Positions 24,893-33,167 of a stretch of 64,000 nt of DNA are shown piece by piece. The stretch's first letter is position 1, and each line of letters opens with the position of its first letter. The notes under the pieces were generated by a model. The model ran no database searches, was not told where the DNA came from, and saw nothing but the letters and a program-made list of their open reading frames with translations. The DNA is from Burkholderia diffusa. Lineage in GTDB: Bacteria > Pseudomonadota > Gammaproteobacteria > Burkholderiales > Burkholderiaceae. The stretch spans positions 22,593-86,592 of the forward strand of contig NZ_CABVPN010000034.1 of assembly GCF_902499115.1 (NCBI RefSeq), in the 5' to 3' direction. The position numbers were made by a program, and so were the translations under genes.

Positions 24893-25780
24893 ATGGAACT
24901 ACAGACTACGTCCCCGCCAGCGCGCCTGATGGGGTTGATCGACGCGGCGGTGTGTCCGCCGAAAGTCGTGCCTTTACTCGAACGCGCCGGCGTACCGTTC
25001 CGCTCCGTTTTCGCCGGGCTGCCCGAAGAAGAGCTCGGACCCACTTCGCTGTTCTTGGTGCCGGTGAGCGACACGGATGCGGACTGGTTTGCGGAGCTCG
25101 ATCAACTCGACCTTCAAAGTCCATGTCTGTCGTTGATCTGGAGCCGGGTCGAAATGGATGCGCTGGTCACGCACCTGCAAGCGTTCCTGTTTGCGGACAT
25201 TGGCGACAACATGACCGCTATGGTCCGGTTCTTTGACCCGCGTAACACCGGGGTGGTCTTTGACGCATGGGGCGAGCAGGTTTGCGCCATGTTCATGAGC
25301 CCGATCGAGCAGTGGATGTATCGGGGGCGCCACAAGGAGTGGCAGCGCATCCAAAACGATTCGACCTCCAACGCGCGGATATGCCGCTCCGTCATGGTCC
25401 AGCTCGAGCAGGCTGACATTGACCTTCTCACGGCACACACGGAGCCGGACGAGATTCTTGCAGCACTGATCGAGTCCGGTGATGCCAACGGCGATCGCCC
25501 TTATTTTGACCGATTTGAGGACTTCATTCCCCGATACCACCGCGCGGTGCAGTGGGGAATCAGTGAGCCAGGGGATCGGCTAGTTTTCTGCCAGTACACC
25601 TACCTGTACGGCATGGATTTTGATCGGCATCAGTTTGTTCATGATCTGCTGACTCAGCGTCAGCAGTCGCACGAATTGTTCGGCGTCGCCATCGCCCGGG
25701 TCCCGATGAACGTCTGGGCAGAGGTTGAGAGACCGGCGGCGCGCGACGCAGGGCCCGCGCCGCAGTCAGTCACGCTATAA
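24893..25780 (+). CDS. DUF4123 T6SS adaptor (Tap/TEC family)
   Basis: A 295-residue cytoplasmic adaptor. The DUF4123 domain covers about residues 10-130 (LIDAAVCPPKVVPLLERAG..., CLSLIWSRVEMDALVTHLQAFLFA, MVRFFDPRNTGVVFDAWG is the family signature RFxDPR). DUF4123 proteins bind a specific effector and load it on VgrG but are not secreted. It lies directly between tle1 and PAAR, which argues that Tle1 is its client. ATG at 24893, 32 bp after tle1, has only a weak ribosome site. Confidence 0.82.
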   Translation: MELQTTSPPARLMGLIDAAVCPPKVVPLLERAGVPFRSVFAGLPEEELGPTSLFLVPVSDTDADWFAELDQLDLQSPCLSLIWSRVEMDALVTHLQAFLFADIGDNMTAMVRFFDPRNTGVVFDAWGEQVCAMFMSPIEQWMYRGRHKEWQRIQNDSTSNARICRSVMVQLEQADIDLLTAHTEPDEILAALIESGDANGDRPYFDRFEDFIPRYHRAVQWGISEPGDRLVFCQYTYLYGMDFDRHQFVHDLLTQRQQSHELFGVAIARVPMNVWAEVERPAARDAGPAPQSVTL

Positions 25781-25791
25781 GGGGGGGCAAG

Positions 25792-26073
25792 ATGGCATTA
25801 CAGATGATCGTGGTCGGTGATGAAACTTCGCACGGCGGGCGAGTGATCACCGGTTCGGAAACCCACAGCATCGACGGCAAAAAGATTGCACGCCTGCATG
25901 ACCTCGTGGACTGTCCAGAAAAATATCCGGACGGGCGACCGCACGGCATCAACAAAATCATCGAGGCGCATCCGACGGTGACGATCGATGGCCAGCGCGT
26001 CGCGTTGCACGGCCATCACACCGAGTGCGGGTGCACCTTGATTGGCAGCATGACCGCCCGCGTCGGCGACTGA
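25792..26073 (+). CDS. PAAR-domain spike-tip protein
   Basis: A 93-residue stand-alone PAAR protein that would cap the VgrG spike. GDETSHGGRVITGSETHSIDGKKIARLHDLVDCP and IIEAHPTVTIDGQRVALHGHHTECGCTLIGS show the family's His and Cys zinc ligands and its beta-hairpin repeats. Preceded by an exceptionally strong purine-rich site (AAGGGGGGGCAAG) eleven bases after the adaptor stop. Last gene of the island. Confidence 0.85.
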   Translation: MALQMIVVGDETSHGGRVITGSETHSIDGKKIARLHDLVDCPEKYPDGRPHGINKIIEAHPTVTIDGQRVALHGHHTECGCTLIGSMTARVGD

Positions 26074-26502
26074 ACCAACGACGTCCGAAGCGGACCTCGT
26101 ATGGCACAGACTTGATTTTTTCGTTATCGACGTCGGGGCATCCTTGATCTAAGAAACTACGACACACGCAGACTCCGCCGAACCGTTCACAGTCCCTTCC
26201 TCCCCTCCACGAATCTTCGAGGAAGGCCATGAATTGGACATCTTCGGCGATCGGCTCGACACGCGGGACCTCTTCAGCTTGTGCATTTAGTCACGCCGCC
26301 GAACCCGCGGTTGTGGGGTTCGAGTCCGCCATCAGCAAAGCTGAGCGATCACGGGACCGTAGCCCTTGCGGCGAACGCGGGCCTGCCACTGTAGATCGCC
26401 TCGACGGGTGATAGATGCCATTCACTGCTCCTCAAGTGCTGCGTCCAAGGCTTCGACAGCCCGAGTGGCGCAAATTTGGCGCAATAAATCGAATCTACCA
26501 AA
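26074..26502. other. Right flank of the T6SS island, no gene seen
   Basis: About 430 bp without a credible coding region on either strand. Short open frames here have no ribosome sites and poor codon use. A tRNA-T-arm-like string at about 26314-26330 does not fold into a proper stem. The segment ends at the tRNA-Ala terminator. Confidence 0.5.
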
Positions 26503-26533
26503 GAAAAAGGGCCTAGCCATCGGCTAAGCCCTT
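26503..26533 (-). terminator. Terminator of tRNA-Ala
   Basis: Minus-strand stem AGGGC/GCCCT plus TAGCC/GGCTA with one mismatch (26508-26518 with 26522-26532), followed on the minus strand by TTTTTCTTT. Confidence 0.75.
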
Positions 26534-26541
26534 GATTCTAT

Positions 26542-26617
<76 letters not shown>

Positions 26618-26628
26618 AACAGTCTTTA

Positions 26629-26658
26629 ATCATACACACGCATTTCCGCGCTTGGCAA
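26629..26658 (-). promoter_or_regulatory. tRNA-Ala promoter
   Basis: TTGCCA (26658-26653) and TATGAT (26634-26629) on the minus strand, 18 bp apart, ending 11 bp before the tRNA 5' end. Confidence 0.6.
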
Positions 26659-26682
26659 TAGGGGTTCCGTCACCCCGGCGCG

Positions 26683-27042
26683 TCACTTTGACGGCGCGCC
26701 GGCCAGCACCCATTCGACCACGGAACGCAGCTCCGCGTCGCTCATGCGCGGATGCGCCGGCATCGGAATCGCGCCCCAGACGCCGGAGCCACCGTCCTTC
26801 ACCTTCTTCGACAGCTTCGCGACGGCCTGCGGATCGGACTTGTAGCGGGCGGCGATGTCCTTGAACGACGGACCGACGAGCTTGCGGTCCACTGCGTGGC
26901 AACCCATGCACGCGTTGCCGCGCGCGACCTTGAGGCCGTCGCCGACGTCCGCCTGCGCCGTGCCGAGCGCACCGGCTGCGAGCGCCGCGGCTGCGGCGCC
27001 CTGCACCATCCATTGCCTGATCTTCATTTGCGTCGACTTCAT
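26683..27042 (-). CDS. c-type cytochrome
   Basis: A 119-residue periplasmic class I cytochrome c of the c551/c5 type. Signal peptide ends near residue 31 (GTAQA/DVGDG). Haem site CMGCH at residues 45-49; axial Met is Met94 in AIPMPAHP. Ends with the typical C-terminal helix (SDAELRSVVEWVLAG). ATG 27042 overlaps the preceding dolP stop (ATGA) and has GAAGG ten bases upstream; ATG 27027 is an alternative. Probably an electron carrier to a terminal oxidase. Confidence 0.88.
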   Translation of the reverse strand: MKSTQMKIRQWMVQGAAAAALAAGALGTAQADVGDGLKVARGNACMGCHAVDRKLVGPSFKDIAARYKSDPQAVAKLSKKVKDGGSGVWGAIPMPAHPRMSDAELRSVVEWVLAGAPSK

Positions 27043-27836
27043 TGCGGCGTTGCCTTCGGGTTGCCCGGGTGCACGCTCGATGAATTCGAGATCGGTGCCG
27101 GCGGTTGCAGCGGCGTGGACTGGACCGACGCATCGGGCACCGCACCGACGGTCGCGGCATCCGCAGGCGCGGCGGCGGCCTGCGCACCAGACGCGCCGCT
27201 CGGCGACGCGGCCTGCAATGCCTGCGCGTCCTGCGGCTGGATGTACTGGAACACCTTCACGACCTTCTCGACGCCCGGCACCTGGCTGGCTGCATCGGCG
27301 CCGCGATTGCCTTCGTCGACCGTCACGAGCCCCATCAGGTAGACGTTGCCGCGCTCGCTGACGACCTTGTAGTAGTTCGCCGACAGCCCCTTCGTCGCGA
27401 TCAGCTCGGACTTCACGCGCCCTTCGAGGTACGAGTCGTTCGCGCGCGACGACAGCGACGACGACGGCTCGACCGACAGCTCGTTGACGATGCCGTTCAC
27501 GTTGTTGATGCCGCGCACGATTTCCTCGGCGCGCTGCTTCGACGCGTTGTTCGGCACTTCGCCCGTCAGCAGCACGCGGCGGTTGAACACCGTCACGTTC
27601 ACGTGCGACTGATCCGGCAGCCCGTTGTTGATTTGCGAGAGCGACTTGACCTGGATCTCGCGATCCTCCGTCTGCGCGCCGAGCGTACGGCGATCGGTCG
27701 CGATCAGCGCGCCGCCGCCGGCCGCCGCCCCAAGCACGCCGAGCACGCAGCCCTGCAGGGACATCGCGAGGCCCGCCGTCAGCGCGGCGAGCAACGTGGT
27801 TCTGACGAGCGTCTGTTTGACGCGACTTTGATTCAT
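27039..27836 (-). CDS. dolP: BON-domain outer membrane lipoprotein (DolP/YraP)
   Basis: A 265-residue lipoprotein: signal with lipobox SLQGC (Cys30), a Gly/Ala linker, two BON domains (VTVFNRRVLLTGEVPNNASKQRAEEIVRGINNVNGIVNEL and GNVYLMGLVTVDEGNRGADAASQVPGVEKVVKVF), and an Ala/Pro/Ser-rich tail of about 70 residues not found in E. coli DolP. The neighbours diaA, yraN and rsmI match the E. coli yra locus, supporting the DolP call (outer membrane integrity, anionic phospholipid binding). ATG 27836 has AAGGAGAG upstream. Confidence 0.85.
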   Translation of the reverse strand: MNQSRVKQTLVRTTLLAALTAGLAMSLQGCVLGVLGAAAGGGALIATDRRTLGAQTEDREIQVKSLSQINNGLPDQSHVNVTVFNRRVLLTGEVPNNASKQRAEEIVRGINNVNGIVNELSVEPSSSLSSRANDSYLEGRVKSELIATKGLSANYYKVVSERGNVYLMGLVTVDEGNRGADAASQVPGVEKVVKVFQYIQPQDAQALQAASPSGASGAQAAAAPADAATVGAVPDASVQSTPLQPPAPISNSSSVHPGNPKATPQ

Positions 27837-27853
27837 CGACGGCTCTCCTTCGT

Positions 27854-28438
27854 TCAATCCTCACCCAGCAGCATCGCGTCGATGCCGTCGCACAGGCAGT
27901 GGATGGTCAGCAGATGGACTTCGTGGACGCGTGCCGCACGCGAGGCGGGCACGCTGATCGGAATATCGGTGTCGGACAGCGCGGCCCCGACGGCATGGCC
28001 GTCGCCGCCCGTCAGCGCGACGACGGTCATCTCGCGCTCGTGCGCCTCGTCGATCGCGGCCAGCACGCGCGGCGACGCGCCGCTCGCGTCGAGCACCAGC
28101 AGGATGTCGCCGGTCTGCCCGAGCACGCGCACCTGCTGCGCGAACAGCTGATCGGCGGCGACTGCCCCCGTGAGACCGCCCTGCGACGCATCGGTGGCCA
28201 GCGCAATCGCGGGAAGGCCCGGACGCTCGCGCTCGAAACCGCCGACGAGCGACACGGCGAGGTAGTGCGCTGCGGCGGCCGACGGGCCATCCCCGCATGC
28301 GACGATCTTGTTGCCGTTCGCCAGCGCGGCGAACATTGCGTCGACCGCGGCCGCGATCGGCAACGACAGCGCATCGGCCGCTTCGGCGTGAAGCGCGGCG
28401 CTGTCGCGGAAATGTTGCTGAATACGTTCGACTGACAT
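27854..28438 (-). CDS. SIS-domain protein, DiaA/GmhA type
   Basis: A 194-residue SIS-fold protein: MSVERIQQHFRDSAALHAEAADALSLPI, then NGNKIVACGDGPSAAAAHYLAVSLVGGF (sugar-phosphate loop) and GDILLVLDASGASPRVLAAIDEAHEREM. Sequence alone cannot separate phosphoheptose isomerase from the DnaA-binding initiator DiaA. The location between yraN and dolP favours DiaA. ATG 28438 behind AGGAA. Ends 17 bp before dolP. Confidence 0.8.
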   Translation of the reverse strand: MSVERIQQHFRDSAALHAEAADALSLPIAAAVDAMFAALANGNKIVACGDGPSAAAAHYLAVSLVGGFERERPGLPAIALATDASQGGLTGAVAADQLFAQQVRVLGQTGDILLVLDASGASPRVLAAIDEAHEREMTVVALTGGDGHAVGAALSDTDIPISVPASRAARVHEVHLLTIHCLCDGIDAMLLGED

Positions 28439-28566
28439 CGATTCCTGGTGAACTGGGCGCGCATGGCACGCAGCGCGCAACGTCATGGGTGCGGCGAGTT
28501 TACCGCACTCCGGCACCCTCTCCGGGGGTATGACAAGAACTCTTTACATCTCGTCACAGCTCGCGG

Positions 28567-28995
28567 CTACGCGTCGTCGGCACGAAATGCATCGCGCAGC
28601 CACTCGAGCCGACCCGCCTCGAACGCAACGACGTCGAAACGGCATGCGGCACCCGCGCCGTGCCGCGCCCAGAAATGGAGCGCGGCCGCGACCAGACGCC
28701 GCCGCTTGCGCAAGCCGACGCTCGCGGCCGCGCCACCATGCCGGGCGCTGCGCCGCGCGCGCACCTCGACGAACACGAGCGTGCCGTCGGGCGTGCGCAT
28801 CACGAGGTCGAGTTCGCCGCCGCGCATCGTCACGTTCGCCGCGACGAACGCGAGACCGCGACGTTCCAGGAACTGCCGCGCCCGCTGCTCGAACGTCGCG
28901 CCAATCGATCTTGATCGCGCCGTGCCGGAAAAGTTGCCGCCGCCGGTCGGCAAATCGCGCTTGTTGCCCGGCGCGGCCGGCGCCGCGTGGCACAA
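28567..28995 (-). CDS. yraN: UPF0102 family protein YraN
   Basis: About 142 residues, endonuclease-like fold of the UPF0102 family: GATFEQRARQFLERRGLAFVAANVTMRGGELDLVMR...TLVFVEVRARRSARHGGAAASVGLRKRRRLVAAA, with the Glu-Asp and Glu-x-Arg-x-Arg residues of a restriction-type active site. Function is unproven. TTG at 28995 is chosen because relatives begin with xCHA and total 125-145 residues. The frame is open to an ATG at 29043 that would overlap the rsmI start head to head. Confidence 0.8.
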   Translation of the reverse strand: MCHAAPAAPGNKRDLPTGGGNFSGTARSRSIGATFEQRARQFLERRGLAFVAANVTMRGGELDLVMRTPDGTLVFVEVRARRSARHGGAAASVGLRKRRRLVAAALHFWARHGAGAACRFDVVAFEAGRLEWLRDAFRADDA

Positions 28996-29041
28996 TGCCG
29001 TCCTTGTTCCGCCTGCGCCGCGATTGCGCGCATTGCCTGCC

Positions 29042-29920
29042 ATGACTGCCCTCCTCGAACTCGCGCAAACGCAGCACTACCCGGACGCCGCGCTCTATGT
29101 GGTCGCAACGCCGATCGGCAACACCGCCGACATCACGCTGCGCGCGCTGCACGTGCTCGGCCTGGCCGACCGCATCGCGGCCGAAGACACCCGCAACACG
29201 GGCCAGCTGCTGGCCCGCTACGGCATCTCGAAACCGCTCGTCGCCGTGCACGAGCACAACGAGCGCGAAGCCGCGCTGCGCGTGATCGAGCTGTTGCGCG
29301 CGGGCGAACGCGTCGCGTACGTGTCGGACGCCGGCACGCCCGGCATTTCGGACCCCGGCGCGCGGCTCGTCGACGCCGTGCGCGCGGCGGGCTTCCCTGT
29401 GATTCCGCTGCCGGGCCCGAGCGCGGCCGTGACCGCGCTGAGCGTGGCGGGCGACTGGGCCGGCGCGTTCACGTTCGCGGGCTTCCTGCCGCCGAAGCCA
29501 AAGCAGCGTGCGAGCGCGCTGCAGGCGCTCGTGCGACACCCGTACGCGCTGGTGTTCTACGAAGCGCCGCACCGGATCACGGACACCGTCGCCGCCCTCG
29601 CTGACGCGTTCGGCCCGGCGCGCCGGCTGCTGATCGCACGCGAGCTCACCAAGCTACACGAGCAGCTGTTCCAGGGCACCCTGGCCGAAGGACAGAGCTG
29701 GCTCGCCGGCGATGCGAACCGGCAGCGCGGCGAGTTCGTCCTCGTCGTCGAAGGCGCGCCGGCCGACGTCGGCGAAGCCGACGACACCGCGCACGACGCG
29801 CTGCTCAAGCTGCTGCTGGAAGAAGTGCCGGTGAAGAGCGCGGCGAAGCTCGCGGCCGCGCTGACGGGCGCATCGCGCAACGCGCTGTATGCGCGCGCGC
29901 TGGCGCTGAAGGAAGGCTGA
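29042..29920 (+). CDS. rsmI: 16S rRNA (cytidine1402-2'-O)-methyltransferase
   Basis: A 292-residue SAM-dependent tetrapyrrole-methylase-fold enzyme that 2'-O-methylates C1402 in the ribosomal P site. Motifs: LYVVATPIGNTADITLRALHVL, IAAEDTRNTGQLL, YVSDAGTPGISDPG, PLPGPSAAVTALSVAG, FYEAPHRI and ARELTKLHEQLF. ATG 29042 gives the normal family length; the longer upstream frame is antisense to yraN. Divergent from yraN, as in many proteobacteria. Confidence 0.93.
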   Translation: MTALLELAQTQHYPDAALYVVATPIGNTADITLRALHVLGLADRIAAEDTRNTGQLLARYGISKPLVAVHEHNEREAALRVIELLRAGERVAYVSDAGTPGISDPGARLVDAVRAAGFPVIPLPGPSAAVTALSVAGDWAGAFTFAGFLPPKPKQRASALQALVRHPYALVFYEAPHRITDTVAALADAFGPARRLLIARELTKLHEQLFQGTLAEGQSWLAGDANRQRGEFVLVVEGAPADVGEADDTAHDALLKLLLEEVPVKSAAKLAAALTGASRNALYARALALKEG

Positions 29921-29964
29921 CGCGCGAGCGCGGGCGGCACCCGCCGCCCGGCACGCGGAAACGA

Positions 29965-29992
29965 AAAAGGGCTGCCCGAAGGCAGCCCTTTT
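29965..29992. terminator. Bidirectional terminator rsmI/rlpA
   Basis: Perfect stem GGGCTGCC (29969-29976), loop CGAA, GGCAGCCC (29981-29988), with TTTT after it on plus and TTTTT after it on minus. Serves both convergent genes. Confidence 0.85.
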
Positions 29993-30015
29993 GCATGTGC
30001 GGACGAACCGCCGCG

Positions 30016-30627
30016 TTACTTCGACGACAGCGACGCAAGCATTTCGTCGCGCGCCTCGCGCGCTTCCTGCGGCGACAGCCCTTCGATCTTCACGCGGCCG
30101 GTGCCGGCATGCACGAGGCCGATCATCTTGGCGGCCGCGTAAGACAGGTCCAGCACGCGGCCGCGCTTGTACGGCCCGCGATCGTTGACCTTCACGACGA
30201 CCCACTTGCCGCTCGACGCGTTCGTCACCTTGATGTACGACGACAGCGGCAGCGTGCGGTGCGCGGCGGTCAGCGCGTTCATGTTGAAACGCTCGCCGTT
30301 CGCGGTGCGGCGGCCGTGGAAATCCCGGCCATACCACGATGCCCGGCCCGTCTGGCGGAAGTCGGACACGTCCTTGCCGTCGATCGGCTCGGCGTCCGCC
30401 AGCGACGACTTCTTCGCGTCCTTGCTGTCGGCAGCCGGCATCGATGCCAGCGCGGAATCGAAATTCAGTTGCTGCTTGTCGTCGTCCGCTTTCGCGGCAG
30501 CGGCCGTCTTGTTGACCGCGTTCTTCTGGTTGGCGCTGCCGGTGGTCTGGCTGGATGGCACCGCACAGCCCGTCAGCGCGAAAAATAATGCAATGGTCCC
30601 GAATCGAGTCGGAAAACGAAAGTTCAT
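30016..30627 (-). CDS. rlpA: RlpA-type septal lytic transglycosylase
   Basis: A 203-residue lipoprotein (lipobox LTGC, Cys21) with a double-psi beta-barrel RlpA domain: GRASWYGRDFHGRRTANGERFN, MNALTAAHRTLPLSSYIKVTN and VKVNDRGPYKRGRVLDLSYAAAKMIGL, the Asp-Arg-Gly-Pro motif holding the catalytic Asp. RlpA cleaves naked peptidoglycan glycans at the septum. It lacks the C-terminal SPOR domain of the E. coli protein, so septal targeting would be different. ATG 30627 with GAAGG upstream. Confidence 0.85.
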   Translation of the reverse strand: MNFRFPTRFGTIALFFALTGCAVPSSQTTGSANQKNAVNKTAAAAKADDDKQQLNFDSALASMPAADSKDAKKSSLADAEPIDGKDVSDFRQTGRASWYGRDFHGRRTANGERFNMNALTAAHRTLPLSSYIKVTNASSGKWVVVKVNDRGPYKRGRVLDLSYAAAKMIGLVHAGTGRVKIEGLSPQEAREARDEMLASLSSK

Positions 30628-31289
30628 CGACGTGTCGCCTTCTGGTTCGGGCCGCACCGATACAACGCTGCTCAACAACGCAGATACGCGGCCCGGACGG
30701 CAAATGCGTGCACGCCCCGCTCGGCCAAGCGAGCAGGCGGCTAGCATGGGCGCGGCTTTCGTCTGTGCCGCAACCGTCCTGATTAGTTTTCACGTCTGGC
30801 GCAACCTGTCCCCGGCAGCCTGACCAGACCCCACATGCCGCCATCGAACATGGCTATCACGTTCGCGCGCGTGGCGTACGGCCAACGCACAGGAACGGCG
30901 GCACAGGCCTCATCCGGCGGAGCGGCAGCAGGGCCGCAGAACGGGCGCGCAGCACCCGGCCGGACAAGACGTGAGCACCGAATGCTCGGTGCTGGATACA
31001 CCGCCGGACTCCCCGGCGGTCGATGCTTGACGGTGAATCCGACACCCCTTTTTTAACGGGGCCGAAACACCAGCGAATTGCGTGAAATTCACGCGCAATG
31101 GGCCGCATTATACATAAACCAAAAGCCCGGCTAGAAAAGCGCCCCTTCCGGACCATTGATTCTCACTATGACTGTAACAATCGGCATGCTCCGGGATTGC
31201 CCGGAACCGCGCACCCGACGCCGCGCCGCAGGGCGGGCAGGCAGCGCGCGCGACCGGTACAATCGCTCCTTTTAGCCGCCGGTGTCTCC
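30628..31289. other. Long intergenic region with hairpins
   Basis: 662 bp between divergent rlpA and the metallo-hydrolase gene, with no convincing gene. It holds hairpins GAGCACCGA/TCGGTGCT at about 30973-30992 and CCGCCGG/CCGGCGG at about 31001-31019, then CCCCTTTTTT at 31046-31055, and a perfect TATAAT on the minus strand at 31112-31107 with no good -35. TACAAT at 31258-31263 may serve the downstream gene. Could contain an unannotated RNA or a long rlpA leader. Confidence 0.45.
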
Positions 31290-31934
31290 ATGAAAGTCAC
31301 GCTCATTCCGGTCACGCCGTTCCAGCAGAACTGCTCGCTGCTCGTCTGCGAGAAGACGGGCCGCGCCGCCGTCGTCGATCCCGGCGGCGACATCGAACGG
31401 ATCGAACAGGAGATCGCGCGGCAGAACGTGCAGGTCGAGAAGGTGCTGCTCACACACGGCCACGTCGATCACTGCGCGGGCGCGAAGGCGCTCGCGACAC
31501 ACTACGGCGTGCCGATCGTGGGACCGCAGGAAGACGAGCGCTTCTGGATCGAGCAACTGCCGATGCAGAGCCAGCGCTTCGGCTTCCCGGCCGCCGAGGC
31601 GTTCGAGCCGGACCAATGGCTGAAGGACGGCGACACCGTGCGGTTCGGCGACGAGACGTTCGAGGTCTATCACTGCCCGGGCCACACACCCGGCCACGTC
31701 GTGTTCTTCAGCCGCGCGCATCGCGTCGCGATCGTCGGCGACGTGCTGTTCGCCGGCTCGATCGGGCGCACCGATTTCCCGCGCGGCAACCACGCGGACC
31801 TCGTGCGTTCGATCAAGGAGAAGCTGTGGCCGCTCGGCGACGATGTCACGTTCGTGCCGGGCCACGGCCCGGTGTCGACGTTCGGCGACGAGCGCCGCAC
31901 GAACCCGTTCGTGTCCGACAAGGTGTTCGGATGA
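31290..31934 (+). CDS. Metallo-beta-lactamase-fold hydrolase (GloB-like)
   Basis: A 214-residue hydrolase: LTHGHVDHCAGA gives the HxHxDH metal motif (residues 56-61 region), HCPGHTPGHVVFF the second-site His, and GDVLFAGSIGRTDFPRGNHADL the Asp bridge and substrate loop of the YcbL/glyoxalase II-like group. Probably acts on thioesters such as S-lactoylglutathione; not proven. ATG 31290 starts at the beginning of homology; longer upstream frame ignored. Stop overlaps the next ATG (ATGA). Confidence 0.87.
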   Translation: MKVTLIPVTPFQQNCSLLVCEKTGRAAVVDPGGDIERIEQEIARQNVQVEKVLLTHGHVDHCAGAKALATHYGVPIVGPQEDERFWIEQLPMQSQRFGFPAAEAFEPDQWLKDGDTVRFGDETFEVYHCPGHTPGHVVFFSRAHRVAIVGDVLFAGSIGRTDFPRGNHADLVRSIKEKLWPLGDDVTFVPGHGPVSTFGDERRTNPFVSDKVFG

Positions 31935-32590
31935 ACCAGACCGCCATCCCCGAAATCTACGTCAGCACCGACGTCGAGGCCGACGGCCCGATTCCCGGCC
32001 CGCACTCGATGCTGAGCTTCGCGTCGGCCGCCTATACCGAGGACAAGCAGCTGATCGCGACGTTCTCGGCGAACCTCGAGACGCTGCCCGGCGCGCAGGC
32101 CCACCCGGTGCAGGAAGCGTGGTGGAAGACGGAGCCCGAAGCGTGGGCCGCGTGCCGGCGCGACCTGCAGGCGCCCGAGGCGGCGCTGGTCGCCTACGTC
32201 GAGTGGGTCGAGGCGCTGCCCGGCAAGCCGGTATTCGTCGCGATGCCCGCCGGTTTCGACTTCACGTTCATGTTCTGGTACATGATGCGCTTCGCGGGGC
32301 GCTGCCCGTTCTCGTGGTCGGCGCTCGACATCAAGACGCTCGCGTTCGCGATGACGGGCCTGCCGTACCGCAAGGCGATCAAGCCGCGCTTTCCGAAGCA
32401 CTGGTTCGACGATCACCCGCACACGCACGTCGCGCTCGACGACGCGATCGAGCAAGGCGCGCTGTTCTGCAACATGCTCGCCGACCTGCGCCGTCAGCAG
32501 GCCGCGCTCGCGGGCCTCGCCGTGTCGGACACCGATCGGTCGGAAAACGCGGGGGCGGGACAAAACCCCACGGATCCGCGAGCAAATTAG
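31931..32590 (+). CDS. DEDD-type 3'-5' exonuclease-like protein
   Basis: A 219-residue protein with an RNase T/exonuclease fold: IYVSTDVEADGPIPGPHSMLSFASAAY carries the first Asp-x-Glu pair (a pattern also seen in exonuclease I), FVAMPAGFDFTFMFWYMMRF the second acidic region, and PHTHVALDDAIEQGALFCNML the His/Asp third motif. Substrate is unknown. Translationally coupled to the hydrolase. The C-terminal 25 residues are disordered. Confidence 0.8.
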   Translation: MNQTAIPEIYVSTDVEADGPIPGPHSMLSFASAAYTEDKQLIATFSANLETLPGAQAHPVQEAWWKTEPEAWAACRRDLQAPEAALVAYVEWVEALPGKPVFVAMPAGFDFTFMFWYMMRFAGRCPFSWSALDIKTLAFAMTGLPYRKAIKPRFPKHWFDDHPHTHVALDDAIEQGALFCNMLADLRRQQAALAGLAVSDTDRSENAGAGQNPTDPRAN

Positions 32591-32681
32591 CGAATCTCGC
32601 TCAACAGCGCCGCGTCAGATTGCCTTTCCTTTCCCGGCCCTCTAACATTCAGCGTGTTGTAGCTGCCGCATGGAGGCGCAG

Positions 32682-33140
32682 GTGACGCTCGATTCCTTTT
32701 CGCAAAAAATCCTTCGCCTGTTGCAACTCGACGCGCGCCGTTCCGTGCAGGAAATCTCCGACCAGGTCGGCCTGTCGAGCACGCCGTGCTGGCGCCGCAT
32801 CAAGGACATGGAACAGTCGGGCGTGATCCAGCGCTACACGGCGCTGCTCGATCGCGAGAAGCTCGGCCTGCACGTGTGCGCGCTCGCGCACGTGCATCTG
32901 ACCCGCCACAACGAAGGCGGCGTCGAGCAGTTCGAGCGCGAGATCGCGACCTGCCCGGAAGTCACCGAGTGCTACAGCACGACCGGCGAGGCCGATTACA
33001 TCCTCAAGATCGTCGCGCCCGACATCAAGGCCTACGACGTCTTCCTGCACGAACGGATCTTCAAGATCCCGGCGGTGTCGCAGGTGCGCACGAGCGTCGT
33101 GCTGCGCGAAATCAAGTTCGACACGCAACTGCCGCTGTAA
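32682..33140 (+). CDS. Lrp/AsnC family regulator
   Basis: A 152-residue feast/famine regulator. N-terminal HTH (LDSFSQKILRLLQLDARRSVQEISDQVGLSSTPCWRRIKDME), hinge, then an RAM ligand-binding domain (CALAHVHLTRHN...EVTECYSTTGEADYILKIVAPD). I prefer GTG 32682, which has GGAGG five bases upstream; ATG 32670 four codons earlier has no ribosome site. The target is unknown and it does not border a divergent gene. Confidence 0.87.
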   Translation: MTLDSFSQKILRLLQLDARRSVQEISDQVGLSSTPCWRRIKDMEQSGVIQRYTALLDREKLGLHVCALAHVHLTRHNEGGVEQFEREIATCPEVTECYSTTGEADYILKIVAPDIKAYDVFLHERIFKIPAVSQVRTSVVLREIKFDTQLPL

Positions 33141-33167
33141 CGCGCGGGCCCGCGGTCGCCGATGCCC

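Noticed and set aside
26311..26335. tRNA-like GGTTCGAGTCC string, possible att remnant
   Set aside because: The flanking bases pair in only three of five T-stem positions and no CCA or acceptor stem follows, so it is not a tRNA end.
31098..31289. N-terminal extension of the metallo-hydrolase
   Set aside because: The 64 extra residues are basic and without homology to the family; homology starts at the ATG at 31290.
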